Source of the DNA: Streptomyces fulvoviolaceus
GTDB taxonomy: Bacteria > Actinomycetota > Actinomycetes > Streptomycetales > Streptomycetaceae
NCBI RefSeq assembly: GCF_000718165.1
Contig: NZ_JOEY01000024.1
Span: 186,001 to 250,000, forward strand
DNA: 64,000 nt
Direction: 5' to 3'
Each line of letters opens with the position of its first letter. Positions within the stretch are counted from its first letter, which is position 1. Below, piece after piece: positions 51,109 through 60,374 of the stretch. A program made the translations under genes and the position numbers. Under the pieces are notes generated by a model. It had not been told where the DNA came from. It made no database searches and worked only from the letters and a program-made list of their open reading frames with translations.

Positions 51109-51939
51109 TCAGGATTTCGTGACGGTTGCCTTGTTGATCACGACCGTTGCGTTCGGCGTCCCGTCGCCCGCTCCGGTGTTCTCTCCGGCGGCGGCGATCT
51201 TCTTCAGGACCTTCATACCGGATTCGGAAATGGTGCCGAACGGTGTGTAGCTGGGCGGCAACTGGCTGTCCTGGTAGACCAGGAAGAACTGGCTGCCGCC
51301 GGTGTCCGCCTGGCCGGTGTTCGCCATCGCGACCGTGCCCGCCGGGTAGATGTTGTCCTTGAGGCTCTTGTCCTTCAGATTCTCGTCCGGAATCGTGTAG
51401 CCGGGCCCGCCGCTGCCGGAGGCCGTCGGGTCGCCGCACTGCAGCACGTAGATGCCGCTGGTGGTGAGCCGGTGGCACGAGCTGTGGTCGAAGAAGCCCT
51501 TGCCGGCGAGGAAGTTGAACGAGTTCACGGTGTGCGGCGCCGCCGACGTCTTCAGCGCGACGTCTATCTCGCCGCAGGTCGTCGCGAGCTTCAGGGTGTA
51601 CTTCGCCGACTTGTCGATGGTCATCGTCGGCTCCTTCTTCCAGGTCGCCGTCTTGACCTTGCCCGCGGCGGCCTTCTCGCACGGGTCCGGCGCCTTGCTG
51701 GTCGCCGATGCGCTCGGGCTCGCCGCGGTGCTCGCCTCGGTGCTCGCACTGGCCTTGTCGTCGTCCTTGAGGACACCGGTCGTGTAGAGCGCCACGCTGC
51801 CGATCAGGATCACGCCGAGCACCGACGCGATCACCGAGTTGCGTGCGCGCGCCTTGCGCCGTGCGGCCGTGCGCCGCTGCTGCTGCCGCAAGAACTTCTC
51901 TCGCGCGAGCTGCCGCTTCCGCTGTTCCTGGGTGACCAC
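51109..51939 (-). CDS. Membrane-anchored cyclophilin-type peptidyl-prolyl isomerase
   Basis: 276 residues from GTG 51939. A basic cytosolic start (RKRQLAREKFLRQQQRRTAARRKAR) precedes one helix (SVIASVLGVILIGSVALYTTGV), a Ser/Ala/Thr-rich linker and the extracellular cyclophilin domain: APHTVNSFNFLAGKGFFDHS, HRLTTSGIYVLQCGDP, GTVAMANTGQADTGGSQFFL, YTPFGTISESGMKVL. The catalytic Arg/Phe region is only partly canonical (CHRLTTSGIYVLQCGD). Two Cys (TTCGEID, VLQCGD) could be disulfide-bonded. Folding helper at the cell surface. Confidence 0.9.
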   Translation of the reverse strand: MVTQEQRKRQLAREKFLRQQQRRTAARRKARARNSVIASVLGVILIGSVALYTTGVLKDDDKASASTEASTAASPSASATSKAPDPCEKAAAGKVKTATWKKEPTMTIDKSAKYTLKLATTCGEIDVALKTSAAPHTVNSFNFLAGKGFFDHSSCHRLTTSGIYVLQCGDPTASGSGGPGYTIPDENLKDKSLKDNIYPAGTVAMANTGQADTGGSQFFLVYQDSQLPPSYTPFGTISESGMKVLKKIAAAGENTGAGDGTPNATVVINKATVTKS

Positions 51940-52119
51940 CGGGTTCTCTCCTCATGCGTCTCGTACGCCTGCTGGGACGCGTGCGTCTTGTGAGCCGACC
52001 GCCTGCGTGTGCCCCGTACCGTATATGGGTTCGCTGAGGAATCGGCAGCGCCGGTAGGCTCTGACCACTGGCGCAGCCGCCCAGAAGCCCACGCGTATCG
52101 ACACAAACGAAGGACGATC

Positions 52120-52842
52120 GTGCTCATTGCCGGGTTCCCCGCCGGGGCCTGGGGGACGAACTGTTATCTCGTCGCCCCCGCCGCCGGTGAGGAGTGCGTG
52201 ATCATCGACCCGGGCCATCAGGCCGCCGAGGGAGTCGAAGAGGCGCTGAAGAAGCATCGGCTCAAGCCCGTCGCGGTCGTCCTCACGCACGGCCACATCG
52301 ACCACGTGGCCTCGGTCGTCCCGGTGTGCGGCGCGCACGGCGTACCGGCGTGGATCCACCCCGAGGACCGGTACATGATGAGCGACCCGTCGATGGGGCT
52401 CGGCCGTTCCATCGGGATGCCGCTCATGGGCGAGCTGACCGTGGGGGAGCCGGACGACGTCAAGGAGCTGACCGACGGCGCGCGGCTGGAGCTCGCGGGC
52501 CTGGAGCTGTCCGTGGCGCACGCGCCCGGTCATACCAAGGGGTCGGTGGCCTTCAGGATGCCCGAGACGTCCGACATCCCGTCGGTCTTCTTCTCGGGTG
52601 ACCTGCTCTTCGCCGGCTCCATCGGACGCACCGACCTGCCCGGCGGTGACATGGACGAGATGCTCGACTCGCTGGCCCGCGTGTGCCTGCCGCTCGACGA
52701 CTCGACCGTGGTGCTGTCGGGGCACGGCCCCCAGACGACCATCGGCCAGGAGCGCGCCACCAACCCGTATCTGCGGCAAGTGGCCGCAGGCCGCCAAGAT
52801 CGCGGTGAGGGTGTCAACACCCCTCCCCGACGAGGAATGTGA
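52120..52842 (+). CDS. Metallo-beta-lactamase-fold hydrolase (glyoxalase II-like)
   Basis: 240 residues from GTG 52120 with AAGGA upstream. Metal ligands: VVLTHGHIDHVASV, HAPGHTKGSV, FFSGDLLFAGSIGRTDL and VVLSGHGPQTTIG. The arrangement is that of hydroxyacylglutathione hydrolase-like proteins; actinobacteria lack glutathione, so a mycothiol or other thioester is more likely. The same gene precedes hisS in mycobacteria. 12 nt to hisS, so probably one operon. Confidence 0.88.
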   Translation: MLIAGFPAGAWGTNCYLVAPAAGEECVIIDPGHQAAEGVEEALKKHRLKPVAVVLTHGHIDHVASVVPVCGAHGVPAWIHPEDRYMMSDPSMGLGRSIGMPLMGELTVGEPDDVKELTDGARLELAGLELSVAHAPGHTKGSVAFRMPETSDIPSVFFSGDLLFAGSIGRTDLPGGDMDEMLDSLARVCLPLDDSTVVLSGHGPQTTIGQERATNPYLRQVAAGRQDRGEGVNTPPRRGM

Positions 52843-52854
52843 CGAGAGACTTTC

Positions 52855-54117
52855 GTGAGCACCTTTCAGGCCCCCAAGGGCACGTACGACCTGATCCCGC
52901 CGGACAGCGCCAAGTTTCTGGCGGTCCGTGAGGCGATCGCCGCGCCCCTGCGCAATTCGGGCTACGGCTACATCGAGACGCCGGGCTTCGAGAGCGTGGA
53001 GCTCTTCGCGCGCGGTGTGGGCGAGTCGACGGACATCGTGACCAAGGAGATGTACGCCTTCGAGACCAAGGGCGGCGACAAGCTGGCCCTGCGCCCCGAA
53101 GGCACCGCTTCCGTACTGCGCGCGGCTCTTGAGGCCAACCTGCACAAGGCGGGCAACCTCCCGGTCAAGCTCTGGTACTCCGGCTCGTACTACCGCTACG
53201 AGCGCCCGCAGAAGGGCCGTTACAGGCACTTCTCCCAGGTGGGTGCCGAGGCGATCGGTGCCGAGGACCCGGCGCTGGACGCCGAGTTGATCATCCTGGC
53301 CGACCAGGCGTACCGCTCGCTGGGGCTGCGCAACTTCCGCATCCTGCTCAACAGCCTGGGCGACAAGGAGTGCCGGCCGGTGTACCGGGCCGCGCTGCAG
53401 GACTTCCTGCGGGGCCTGGACCTGGACGAGGAGACGCTGCGCCGTGCGGACATCAACCCGCTGCGGGTCCTGGACGACAAGCGCCCGGACGTCCAGAAGC
53501 AGCTGACGGACGCGCCGCTGCTCCGCGACTACCTCTGCGACGCCTGCAAGGCGTACCACGAGGAGGTCCGTGACCTGATCACGGCGGCCGGTGTCGTCTT
53601 CGAGGACGACCCGAGGCTGGTCCGCGGGCTGGACTACTACACCCGTACGACCTTCGAGTTCGTCCACGACGGTCTGGGCTCCCAGTCCGCGGTGGGCGGC
53701 GGCGGTCGCTACGACGGTCTGTCCGAGATGATCGGCGGCCCGGCGCTGCCGTCGGTGGGCTGGGCGCTGGGCGTGGACCGTACGGTGCTGGCTCTGGAGG
53801 CGGAGGGTGTCGAGCTCGAACTCCCCTCCACGACCAGTGTGTTCGCGGTGCCGCTGGGGGAGGAGGCCCGCCGCGTTCTCTTCGCCAAGGTCACCGAGCT
53901 CCGCAAGGTCGGTATCGCCGCCGACTTCTCCTACGGCGCCAAGGGGCTCAAGGGCGCGATGAAGAACGCCAACCGCAGCGGTGCGCGCTTCACGATCGTC
54001 GCCGGCGAGCGCGACCTCGCCGAGGGCGTCGTCCAGCTCAAGGACATGGAGTCCGGCGAGCAGACGGCGGTCGGGGTGAACGAGATCGTGGCGGAGCTGG
54101 AGTCGAGGCTGGGCTGA
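52855..54117 (+). CDS. hisS: Histidyl-tRNA synthetase
   Basis: 420 residues from GTG 52855, standard length. Class II core: [16 protein letters not shown], motif 2 region [20 protein letters not shown], the His-binding motifs [15 protein letters not shown] and GGGGRYDGL, and GWALGVDRT in motif 3. The C-terminal anticodon domain ends [20 protein letters not shown]. Charges tRNA-His. Confidence 0.98.
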   Translation: MSTFQAPKGTYDLIPPDSAKFLAVREAIAAPLRNSGYGYIETPGFESVELFARGVGESTDIVTKEMYAFETKGGDKLALRPEGTASVLRAALEANLHKAGNLPVKLWYSGSYYRYERPQKGRYRHFSQVGAEAIGAEDPALDAELIILADQAYRSLGLRNFRILLNSLGDKECRPVYRAALQDFLRGLDLDEETLRRADINPLRVLDDKRPDVQKQLTDAPLLRDYLCDACKAYHEEVRDLITAAGVVFEDDPRLVRGLDYYTRTTFEFVHDGLGSQSAVGGGGRYDGLSEMIGGPALPSVGWALGVDRTVLALEAEGVELELPSTTSVFAVPLGEEARRVLFAKVTELRKVGIAADFSYGAKGLKGAMKNANRSGARFTIVAGERDLAEGVVQLKDMESGEQTAVGVNEIVAELESRLG

Positions 54118-54172
54118 GGGCGCGGGCGGCGGAGGTCTTTTTCGCCCCCGCCGCCCCTTCCCATTCCCGTCC

Positions 54173-54244
54173 CTGGGGGCTGCCGCCCCCAGACCCCCGC
54201 TGTCGGCCCTGAACGGGCCTCGTCCTCAAACGCCGGACGGGCTG
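54173..54244 (-). repeat. Dispersed intergenic element, copy D
   Basis: Inverted relative to copies A-C. On the minus strand it begins CAGCCCGTCCGGCGTTTGAG and ends in the hairpin GGGGGC-GGCA-GCCCCC. It lies between converging hisS and response-regulator genes. Confidence 0.85.
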
Positions 54245-54269
54245 AAATCAGCCCCTCCGGCGTTTGAGG
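54224..54269. terminator. 46-nt near-perfect palindrome at hisS/response-regulator junction
   Basis: CCTCAAACGCCGG (54224-54236) pairs with CCGGCGTTTGAGG (54257-54269), and GGGCTGA pairs with TCAGCCC inside, leaving an AA loop and one mismatch. It is formed by the head of copy D and an inverted second head, and can end both convergent transcripts. Confidence 0.7.
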
Positions 54270-54324
54270 AGCGGAGCCCCCTGGGACGGGATGGGACGGG
54301 TAGGGGCGGCGGGGGCGAAAAACC

Positions 54325-54948
54325 TCAGTCCAGCAACCCGAACCGCATCGCACTCGTCACCGCCGCCGTCCGGTCGTCCACCCCCAACTTGCCGAAGACC
54401 CGCAGCAGATGGGTCTTCACGGTCGACTCCCCGATGTACAACCGCCGCCCGATCTCCGCGTTCGTACACCCCTCCGCCACCAACCGCAGCACAGCCGTCT
54501 CCCGCTGAGACAGCCGCGGCCGTTCCGGCCTCGTCCGCAGCTGGTCCACCAGCCGCGCCGCCACCGACGGAGCCAGCACCGTCTCGCCCCGCGCAGCGGC
54601 CCGCACCGCTTCGGCCAGTGCACCCCGCGGCAGATCCTTCAGCAGGTACCCCGCGGCCCCCGCCTCGACCGCCCGCAGGATGTCCCGGTCCGTCTCGTAC
54701 GTCGTCAGGACGATCACCCGGCAGGCCAGCCCGGCCTCGGACATCCGCACGATCGAGTCCACGCCCCCGCCGCCCGGCATCCGCAGATCCATCAGCACGA
54801 TGTCGGGGCGGAGTTCCGCCGCCAGTGCCTCGGCCTGTGGGCCGTTGACCGCGTCGGCGATCACGTCCAGGTCCGGCTCCGCGCTCAACATCGCCCGCAG
54901 GCCCTCCCGTACGACGGGATGGTCGTCGGCCAGGATGATCCGGATCAT
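54325..54948 (-). CDS. NarL/LuxR-family response regulator
   Basis: 207 residues. The receiver domain has Asp 8 and Asp 9, phospho-acceptor Asp 54 in VLMDLRMPG, Thr in VLTTYET and Lys in YLLKDLPRG. The C-terminal LuxR HTH is LSQRETAVLRLVAEGCTNAE followed by IGRRLYIGESTVKTHLLRVF. Its ATG overlaps the kinase stop by four bases. Pairs with the upstream sensor kinase; probable targets are the ABC genes of the same operon. Confidence 0.95.
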   Translation of the reverse strand: MIRIILADDHPVVREGLRAMLSAEPDLDVIADAVNGPQAEALAAELRPDIVLMDLRMPGGGGVDSIVRMSEAGLACRVIVLTTYETDRDILRAVEAGAAGYLLKDLPRGALAEAVRAAARGETVLAPSVAARLVDQLRTRPERPRLSQRETAVLRLVAEGCTNAEIGRRLYIGESTVKTHLLRVFGKLGVDDRTAAVTSAMRFGLLD

Positions 54949-56144
54949 GGCGAGCTCCTGAAGGGTGGTACCGGCAGGCGCACGGTCACCGTCGTGCCGT
55001 CGCCCGGGGCGCTGCGGATCCGGGCCGTCCCGCCCACCTCGGCGGCCCGGGCGCGCAGCCCCGCCAGACCGTAGCCGTCACAGAGCGCGCCCGGGTCGAA
55101 GCCGCGGCCGTCGTCCCGTACGGACACGGTGAGGGCGTCGTCGGTGTACGTCAGCTCGATGCCCGCCGTCGCCGAACTCCCCGCGTGCTTGCGGCAGTTC
55201 GTGAGCGCCTCCTGGCAGGAACGCAGGACCACCACCTCGGGACCTGCGGGCAGCGGACGCACCGGGCCGCTCACGTCGAGGGACGCGGAGTGCCGGGCCG
55301 CCAGCCGGCGCAGGGCGTCCGGCAGCGAGGCGCCGTCGAGGTCGGCGGGTGTCCCGTCGGCGACCAGGGCACGGGCCTCGGCGAGGTTCTGCCGGGCCGT
55401 CTCGTCCATCAGCGCAAGATGGCGGCGGGCCTGCGGCACGTCGTCGTCCAACTCCGCCTCGACGGCCTGGATCAGCATCAGCAGGCTGGTGAAGCCCTGG
55501 GCGAGGGTGTCGTGGATCTCGCGGGCCATCCGCTCCCGTTCGGCGAGCGCCCCGTGCGCCGTCGACAGCCGCGAGACCTCGTGCCGGCTCGCGTCCAGCT
55601 CGGCGATGAGGTCGGCCCGCTCCTGGCTCTGCTCGATGACCCGGATGATCCAGCTGCCGATGGCCATGGAGAAGACGAAGGTGACGACCGCGAACACACT
55701 GTTGAAGAAGACGGCCTCGTCACCGGGCGACCACAGCAGCGCCCAGCCGATCACGGGCGCGAGGTTGATGACGCCCACGGTCACCAGCGCCCATCGCATC
55801 CGCAGCGTCATGAAGCACTGGGGCACGAGCGCGAAGGCCATCAGCCGCGTCTCGCCGACCAGGACCGCCGACGACAGGAACAGGGCCAGCGCCGTGCCGA
55901 GGTAGCGCAGGGCCCGCCGCTCGTCGGGCGGGTCGCCCCGCAGGATGGGGCGCCCGACCCACACGTAGAGCGGGATCAACGGGACGAGCAGCCCCGCCGC
56001 GACGCCGCGGACCGGCCACCCCGGATACCCCGTGCCGAGCACGAAGACCAGGGTCGCCAGCCACATCAGTGCGAAGTAGAAGTCCCAGAGCCGGAAGGAG
56101 CGGTCCCAGGTGTACGCACTCCCGACGCCTGCCGGACCGTTCAT
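54945..56144 (-). CDS. NarL-type (HisKA_3) sensor histidine kinase
   Basis: 399 residues from ATG 56144. About six N-terminal helices without a large extracellular loop indicate an intramembrane or membrane-stress sensor. H-box ERMAREIHDTLAQGFTSL, then a HATPase with EALTNCRKHAG, VRDDGRGFDP and [16 protein letters not shown]. Translationally coupled on both sides by four-base overlaps. Confidence 0.94.
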   Translation of the reverse strand: MNGPAGVGSAYTWDRSFRLWDFYFALMWLATLVFVLGTGYPGWPVRGVAAGLLVPLIPLYVWVGRPILRGDPPDERRALRYLGTALALFLSSAVLVGETRLMAFALVPQCFMTLRMRWALVTVGVINLAPVIGWALLWSPGDEAVFFNSVFAVVTFVFSMAIGSWIIRVIEQSQERADLIAELDASRHEVSRLSTAHGALAERERMAREIHDTLAQGFTSLLMLIQAVEAELDDDVPQARRHLALMDETARQNLAEARALVADGTPADLDGASLPDALRRLAARHSASLDVSGPVRPLPAGPEVVVLRSCQEALTNCRKHAGSSATAGIELTYTDDALTVSVRDDGRGFDPGALCDGYGLAGLRARAAEVGGTARIRSAPGDGTTVTVRLPVPPFRSSP

Positions 56145-56986
56145 CCGTCGCGCCGGTTCTTCCACCGGAAGGTCAGCAGACACAGCACCAATCCTCCGAC
56201 GCACCACGCCCCCAGCACCAGGGCGGCCCGTCCGAACTCCCAGCTTCCGGCCTGTTCCAGGACCTGCGCCGACTCCGGCAGGAACACCCCGCGCAGTCCT
56301 TGGCACATCCACTTCAGCGGGAACAGGGCGCCGATGTTCAGCATCCAGTCCGGGATGGTGTCGATCGCGATGTACACCCCGGAGATGAACTGCAGGACGA
56401 GGAAGGGGAGTACGACCACGGAGGTCGCGCTCTTCCCGGACTTCGGTACCGAGCTGATCGCGATGCCGAGCAGCGCGCACGCCGTCAGACCGAGCACGAA
56501 GATCCAGGCGAAGTCGAACCAACGGCCCACGTCCGAGGGCAGATCGACGTCGTACAGGGTCGTGCCGACGAGCAGCAGGATCGCCGTCTCCAGCAGCCCC
56601 GTGACGAGAACCAGCCAGATCTTGCCGAGGAAGTACGACGCCGGCGGCATCGGCGTCCCGCGCAGCCGCCGCAGCACCTTCTCGTCCCGCTCGATCGCGA
56701 TCGAGATGCCGAGCGACTGGAAACTCGTCGACATGATGCCGGCGGCCATCATCGCCGGGACGTACAGCTGCGAGGCGGTGATGCCGGCGCCCTGCACGTC
56801 GTCGCTGAAGATCGACGCGAACAGGAACAGGAAGACGACGGGGAAGGCGAAGGTGAACACGACCTGGTCGCGCTGCCGGAAGAACTGCTTGATCTCCAGG
56901 GCGCCGTGCTGCAGTCCGAGCCCCCACGCGCCCGGAAGCCGTACCGCGACTTCACCGCGCGCTTTCCGTACGGCGGTCGTGGTCAT
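56141..56986 (-). CDS. ABC-2 type exporter permease
   Basis: 281 residues from ATG 56986 (MTTTAVRKARGEV). Six helices; the ABC-2 features are visible: QVVFTFAFPVVFLFLFASIF first helix, ERDEKVLRRLRGTPMPPASYF coupling region, and FPLKWMCQGLRGVFLPES in the late loop. Works with the ATPase encoded just upstream; resembles daunorubicin-type or lipid/drug exporters. Confidence 0.92.
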   Translation of the reverse strand: MTTTAVRKARGEVAVRLPGAWGLGLQHGALEIKQFFRQRDQVVFTFAFPVVFLFLFASIFSDDVQGAGITASQLYVPAMMAAGIMSTSFQSLGISIAIERDEKVLRRLRGTPMPPASYFLGKIWLVLVTGLLETAILLLVGTTLYDVDLPSDVGRWFDFAWIFVLGLTACALLGIAISSVPKSGKSATSVVVLPFLVLQFISGVYIAIDTIPDWMLNIGALFPLKWMCQGLRGVFLPESAQVLEQAGSWEFGRAALVLGAWCVGGLVLCLLTFRWKNRRDG

Positions 56987-57849
56987 CGTGCGTCCTCCTG
57001 TCCGGTCAGCCGGAGGTAGACGTCCTCCAGCGTGGGTCGGCGTACCTGGAGCCCGGGGATCTCGCCGTCGAAGCGGCGCATCAGCTCGGCGACCGTCCTG
57101 GTCGGGGTGTCCGTGCGTTCCGCGCGCGGGGCGCCGTCCTGCTCGGTCCACTCGACGGTGGCCCCGGTGCCGTACCGCTCCCGCAGGCCGGTCGGCTCGC
57201 CCTCGGCGACGACCTGGCCCTGGGCGATGACGGCGAGCCGGTCGGCGAGCGCCTCCGCCTCCTCCAGGTAGTGCGTGGTCAGCAGGATCGTCGTGCCCTC
57301 GTCGGACAGCTTGCGGATCAGCTGCCAGAACTGGCGCCGGGCTGCCGGGTCGAAGCCGGTCGTCGGCTCGTCCAGGAGCAGCAGCTCGGGACCGCCGATC
57401 ACCCCGAGCGCAACGTCGAGCCGCCGTCGCTGGCCGCCCGAGAGCGCCTTGATCCGGCTGCCCGCCTGCTCCTGAAGACCCACCAGACCCATGACCTCCT
57501 CGGGGTCACGGGGCCGCGGGTAGTAGCGGGCGAAGTGCCGCACCGTCTCGCGGACCGTCAACTCCGCGGGTGCGGATTCGTCCTGCCAGACGATGCCGAC
57601 GCGGGATCGCCACGCGCGTGTGCCGTGCGCGGGGTCCGAGCCGAGCACGGACACCTCGCCCGCGTCCCGGCCGCGGTTGCCCTGGAGGATCTCCACCGTG
57701 GTGCTCTTGCCCGCGCCGTTGGGTCCCAGCAGGCCGAACACCTCGCCCCTGCGGATGCCGAGATCGATGCCGTCGACCGCGGTCACGTCGCCGTACTGCT
57801 TGCGCAGTCCCCGAACGTCCACCGCGAGTTCGTATCCGTGTGTGGTCAT
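56983..57849 (-). CDS. ABC exporter ATP-binding protein (DrrA-like)
   Basis: 288 residues from ATG 57849. Walker A LLGPNGAGKSTTVEIL, Q-loop VGIVWQDES, signature ALSGGQRRRLDVALG, Walker B ELLLLDEPTTGFD and H-loop LLTTHYLEEAEALADR. The C-terminal part (GLQVRRPTLEDVYLRLTG) is the DrrA-type extension. First gene of the ATPase-permease-kinase-regulator operon, all joined by four-base overlaps. Confidence 0.94.
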   Translation of the reverse strand: MTTHGYELAVDVRGLRKQYGDVTAVDGIDLGIRRGEVFGLLGPNGAGKSTTVEILQGNRGRDAGEVSVLGSDPAHGTRAWRSRVGIVWQDESAPAELTVRETVRHFARYYPRPRDPEEVMGLVGLQEQAGSRIKALSGGQRRRLDVALGVIGGPELLLLDEPTTGFDPAARRQFWQLIRKLSDEGTTILLTTHYLEEAEALADRLAVIAQGQVVAEGEPTGLRERYGTGATVEWTEQDGAPRAERTDTPTRTVAELMRRFDGEIPGLQVRRPTLEDVYLRLTGQEDAR

Positions 57850-57993
57850 GCATCGAGCGTCGGCCGGAACCGAACGCTCAGGGACGACCGCACGTACTTC
57901 CTTATGTCCACCGAACGGTGGACACGCGCGTGCGTGCGGCACAATGGCCCGTGCCCGAAGAAGGTCCAACTCTCAAGCAGACGGATCGGCGTG

Positions 57994-58656
57994 ATGAGCA
58001 AGACCACTGTCAAAGACGTCTCCACCGAACCCGAGTCCTCGTCGGCGGGCGCCGACGCCGTGCCCCGGACGGTGGGCGGCAGTCGTGCCTTCGCCCTGCT
58101 GCTGGTGATCACCGGCGCGGCCGGTCTGCTCGCCGCGTGGGTCATCACGATCGACAAGTTCAAGATCCTCGAGGCCAAGGTCGACGGCAAGACCTTCACG
58201 CCCAGCTGCAGCCTCAACCCGATCATCTCCTGCGGCAGCGTCATGGAGAGCAAGCAGGCCGCCGCCTTCGGGTTCCCCAACCCGATGCTGGGTCTGGTGG
58301 CCTACGGCATCGTCATCTGCGTCGGCATGAGCCTGCTCGCCCGCGCCCGCTTCCCGCGCTGGTACTGGCTCACCTTCAACTTCGGCACGCTCTTCGGTGT
58401 GGCCTTCTGCACCTGGCTGATGTTCCAGTCGCTGTACCGGATCAACGCCCTGTGCCTGTGGTGCTCGCTGGCCTGGGTCGCGACGATCACCATGTTCTGG
58501 TACGTCACCTCGTTCAACGTCCGCAACGACTTCCTGCCGTCCCCGGGCTGGCTCAAGCGCTTCCTCGCCGAGTTCACCTGGGTGCTGCCGGTCACGCACG
58601 TCGGCATCATCGCGATGATGATCCTGACCCGCTGGGGCGACCGGCTCTGGGCCTGA
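57994..58656 (+). CDS. Vitamin K epoxide reductase (VKOR) family protein
   Basis: 220 residues from ATG 57994 (GTG 57991 possible). Four to five helices. First Cys pair region CSLNPIISCGSVM and active-site CxxC in INALCLWCSLAW near residue 155 fit bacterial VKOR. It would reoxidise a DsbA-like thiol oxidase using quinone. There is no fused thioredoxin domain. The DsbA-like protein at 9716 is cytosolic, so it is not the obvious partner. Confidence 0.93.
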   Translation: MSKTTVKDVSTEPESSSAGADAVPRTVGGSRAFALLLVITGAAGLLAAWVITIDKFKILEAKVDGKTFTPSCSLNPIISCGSVMESKQAAAFGFPNPMLGLVAYGIVICVGMSLLARARFPRWYWLTFNFGTLFGVAFCTWLMFQSLYRINALCLWCSLAWVATITMFWYVTSFNVRNDFLPSPGWLKRFLAEFTWVLPVTHVGIIAMMILTRWGDRLWA

Positions 58657-58686
58657 ACCGACGGTCGTGAGGGCAGGCCGACGGCG

Positions 58687-58709
58687 TTGTCAGTGCGGTG
58701 ACATAGGGT
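58687..58709 (+). promoter_or_regulatory. RecA-NDp/PafBC-type DNA-damage promoter of rarA
   Basis: TTGTCAGTG (58687-58695), 8-nt spacer, TAGGGT (58704-58709): exact consensus. The second box ends 7 nt before GTG 58717, so the message is predicted to be leaderless. Confidence 0.85.
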
Positions 58710-58716
58710 TTTGACC

Positions 58717-60072
58717 GTGGAGCCCGACCTGTTCACCGCCGCAGCGGAAGACCGCCAGGAGAAGGACCCCGCCGGGAGCCCCCTGGCGGTCCGGATGCGC
58801 CCGCGCGTCCTCGACGAGGTGGTGGGCCAGCAGCACCTGCTGAAGCCGGGCTCACCGCTGCGCCGACTGGTCGGCGAGGGCAGTGGCGGCCCCGCCGGCC
58901 CCTCCTCGGTGATCCTCTGGGGCCCGCCCGGCACCGGCAAGACCACCCTGGCGTACGTCGTCTCGAAGGCCACCAACAAGCGCTTCGTGGAGCTCTCGGC
59001 GATCACCGCCGGCGTCAAGGAGGTCCGCACCGTCATCGACGGCGCCCGCCGCGCCATCGGAGGCTACGGCAAGGAGACCGTCCTCTTCCTCGACGAGATC
59101 CACCGCTTCAGCAAGGCCCAGCAGGACTCCCTGCTCCCGGCCGTCGAGAACCGCTGGGTGACACTGATCGCGGCGACCACCGAGAACCCGTACTTCTCGG
59201 TGATCTCGCCCCTCCTCTCCCGCTCCCTCCTCCTCACCCTCGAACCCCTCACCGACGACGACCTGCGCGGTCTCGTCCGGCGCGCTCTCATCGACGACCG
59301 CGGCCTCAAGGGCACCGTCACCCTCCCCGAGGACACCGAGGACCACCTCCTGCGGATCGCCGGCGGCGACGCCCGCCGCGCGCTCACCGCCCTGGAGGCC
59401 TCAGCCGGGGCCGCGCTCGACAAGGGCGACGCGGAGATCGGCCTCCAGACCCTGGAGGAGACGGTCGACCGGGCCGCCGTGAAGTACGACCGCGACGGCG
59501 ACCAGCACTACGACGTCGCCAGCGCCCTGATCAAGTCCATCCGCGGCTCCGACGTCGACGCCGCCCTGCACTATCTGGCCCGCATGATCGAGGCCGGCGA
59601 GGACCCCCGCTTCATCGCCCGCCGCCTGATGATCTCCGCCAGCGAGGACATCGGCCTCGCCGATCCCAACGCCCTGCCGATAGCCGTCGCCGCCGCCCAG
59701 GCCGTCGCCATGATCGGCTTCCCCGAGGCCGCCCTCACCCTCAGCCACGCCACCATCGCCCTCGCCCTCGCCCCCAAGTCCAACGCCGCGACCACGGCGA
59801 TCGGCGCCGCCATGGAGGACGTACGAAAAGGTCTGGCGGGCCCGGTGCCGCCGCACCTGCGCGACGGGCACTACAAGGGCGCGGCCAAGCTCGGGCACGC
59901 GCAGGGCTATGTGTATCCGCACGACCTGCCCGAGGGCATCGCCTCCCAGCAGTACGCCCCGGACGCCATCAAGGAGCGCGAGTACTACACGCCCACCCGG
60001 CACGGCGCCGAGGCGCGGTACGCGGACGCGGTGGAGTGGACGAGGAAGCACCTCGGTCGCAAGCGGTCCTGA
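58717..60072 (+). CDS. rarA: Replication-associated recombination ATPase RarA/MgsA
   Basis: 451 residues from GTG 58717; TTG 58711 would lie before the predicted transcription start. AAA+ domain: [20 protein letters not shown], Walker [16 protein letters not shown], Walker [17 protein letters not shown], sensor 1 [13 protein letters not shown]. The C-terminal tetramerisation region contains [20 protein letters not shown] and [19 protein letters not shown]. Acts at stalled forks with RecA and SSB. The upstream damage-type promoter fits this role. Confidence 0.96.
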   Translation: MEPDLFTAAAEDRQEKDPAGSPLAVRMRPRVLDEVVGQQHLLKPGSPLRRLVGEGSGGPAGPSSVILWGPPGTGKTTLAYVVSKATNKRFVELSAITAGVKEVRTVIDGARRAIGGYGKETVLFLDEIHRFSKAQQDSLLPAVENRWVTLIAATTENPYFSVISPLLSRSLLLTLEPLTDDDLRGLVRRALIDDRGLKGTVTLPEDTEDHLLRIAGGDARRALTALEASAGAALDKGDAEIGLQTLEETVDRAAVKYDRDGDQHYDVASALIKSIRGSDVDAALHYLARMIEAGEDPRFIARRLMISASEDIGLADPNALPIAVAAAQAVAMIGFPEAALTLSHATIALALAPKSNAATTAIGAAMEDVRKGLAGPVPPHLRDGHYKGAAKLGHAQGYVYPHDLPEGIASQQYAPDAIKEREYYTPTRHGAEARYADAVEWTRKHLGRKRS

Positions 60073-60374
60073 GCGCCCTGTAGAATCCCTCGAAGTGCTG
60101 CGTCCTGTGCAGTCAGAACAGGACAGTCAGCCGGAGTCCCGGTCCTCGGACCGGTCTCCAGGAGCGTCGCGCACCGTTCGAATGGTGTCGCGGGCAGCCC
60201 ACCACCACTCGTCGTACGACGGGACCGGTCGGTGGGCCACTCGTGTGCTGCACGTATGTGCCCAGACCAGGGGAGCGGCTGCCCACCCCGTCCGCAAGGA
60301 CGAGGCGGGTTTCCCCGGCTGCGGATGCGACCTCCCTCAACCCTGACAAGCCGAACGCTGAGAAATGAGAGATT
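60073..60374 (+). promoter_or_regulatory. rpsD promoter and long structured leader
   Basis: TAGAAT at 60081-60086 is a consensus -10 (no good -35). The following 290 nt have no gene and contain several hairpins, the clearest 60133-60159 (GGAG...CCGGTCC-TC-GGACCGG...CTCC). The leader is unusually long for a ribosomal protein gene; S4 autoregulates translation in other bacteria, so an S4-binding leader is a reasonable guess. Confidence 0.45.
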
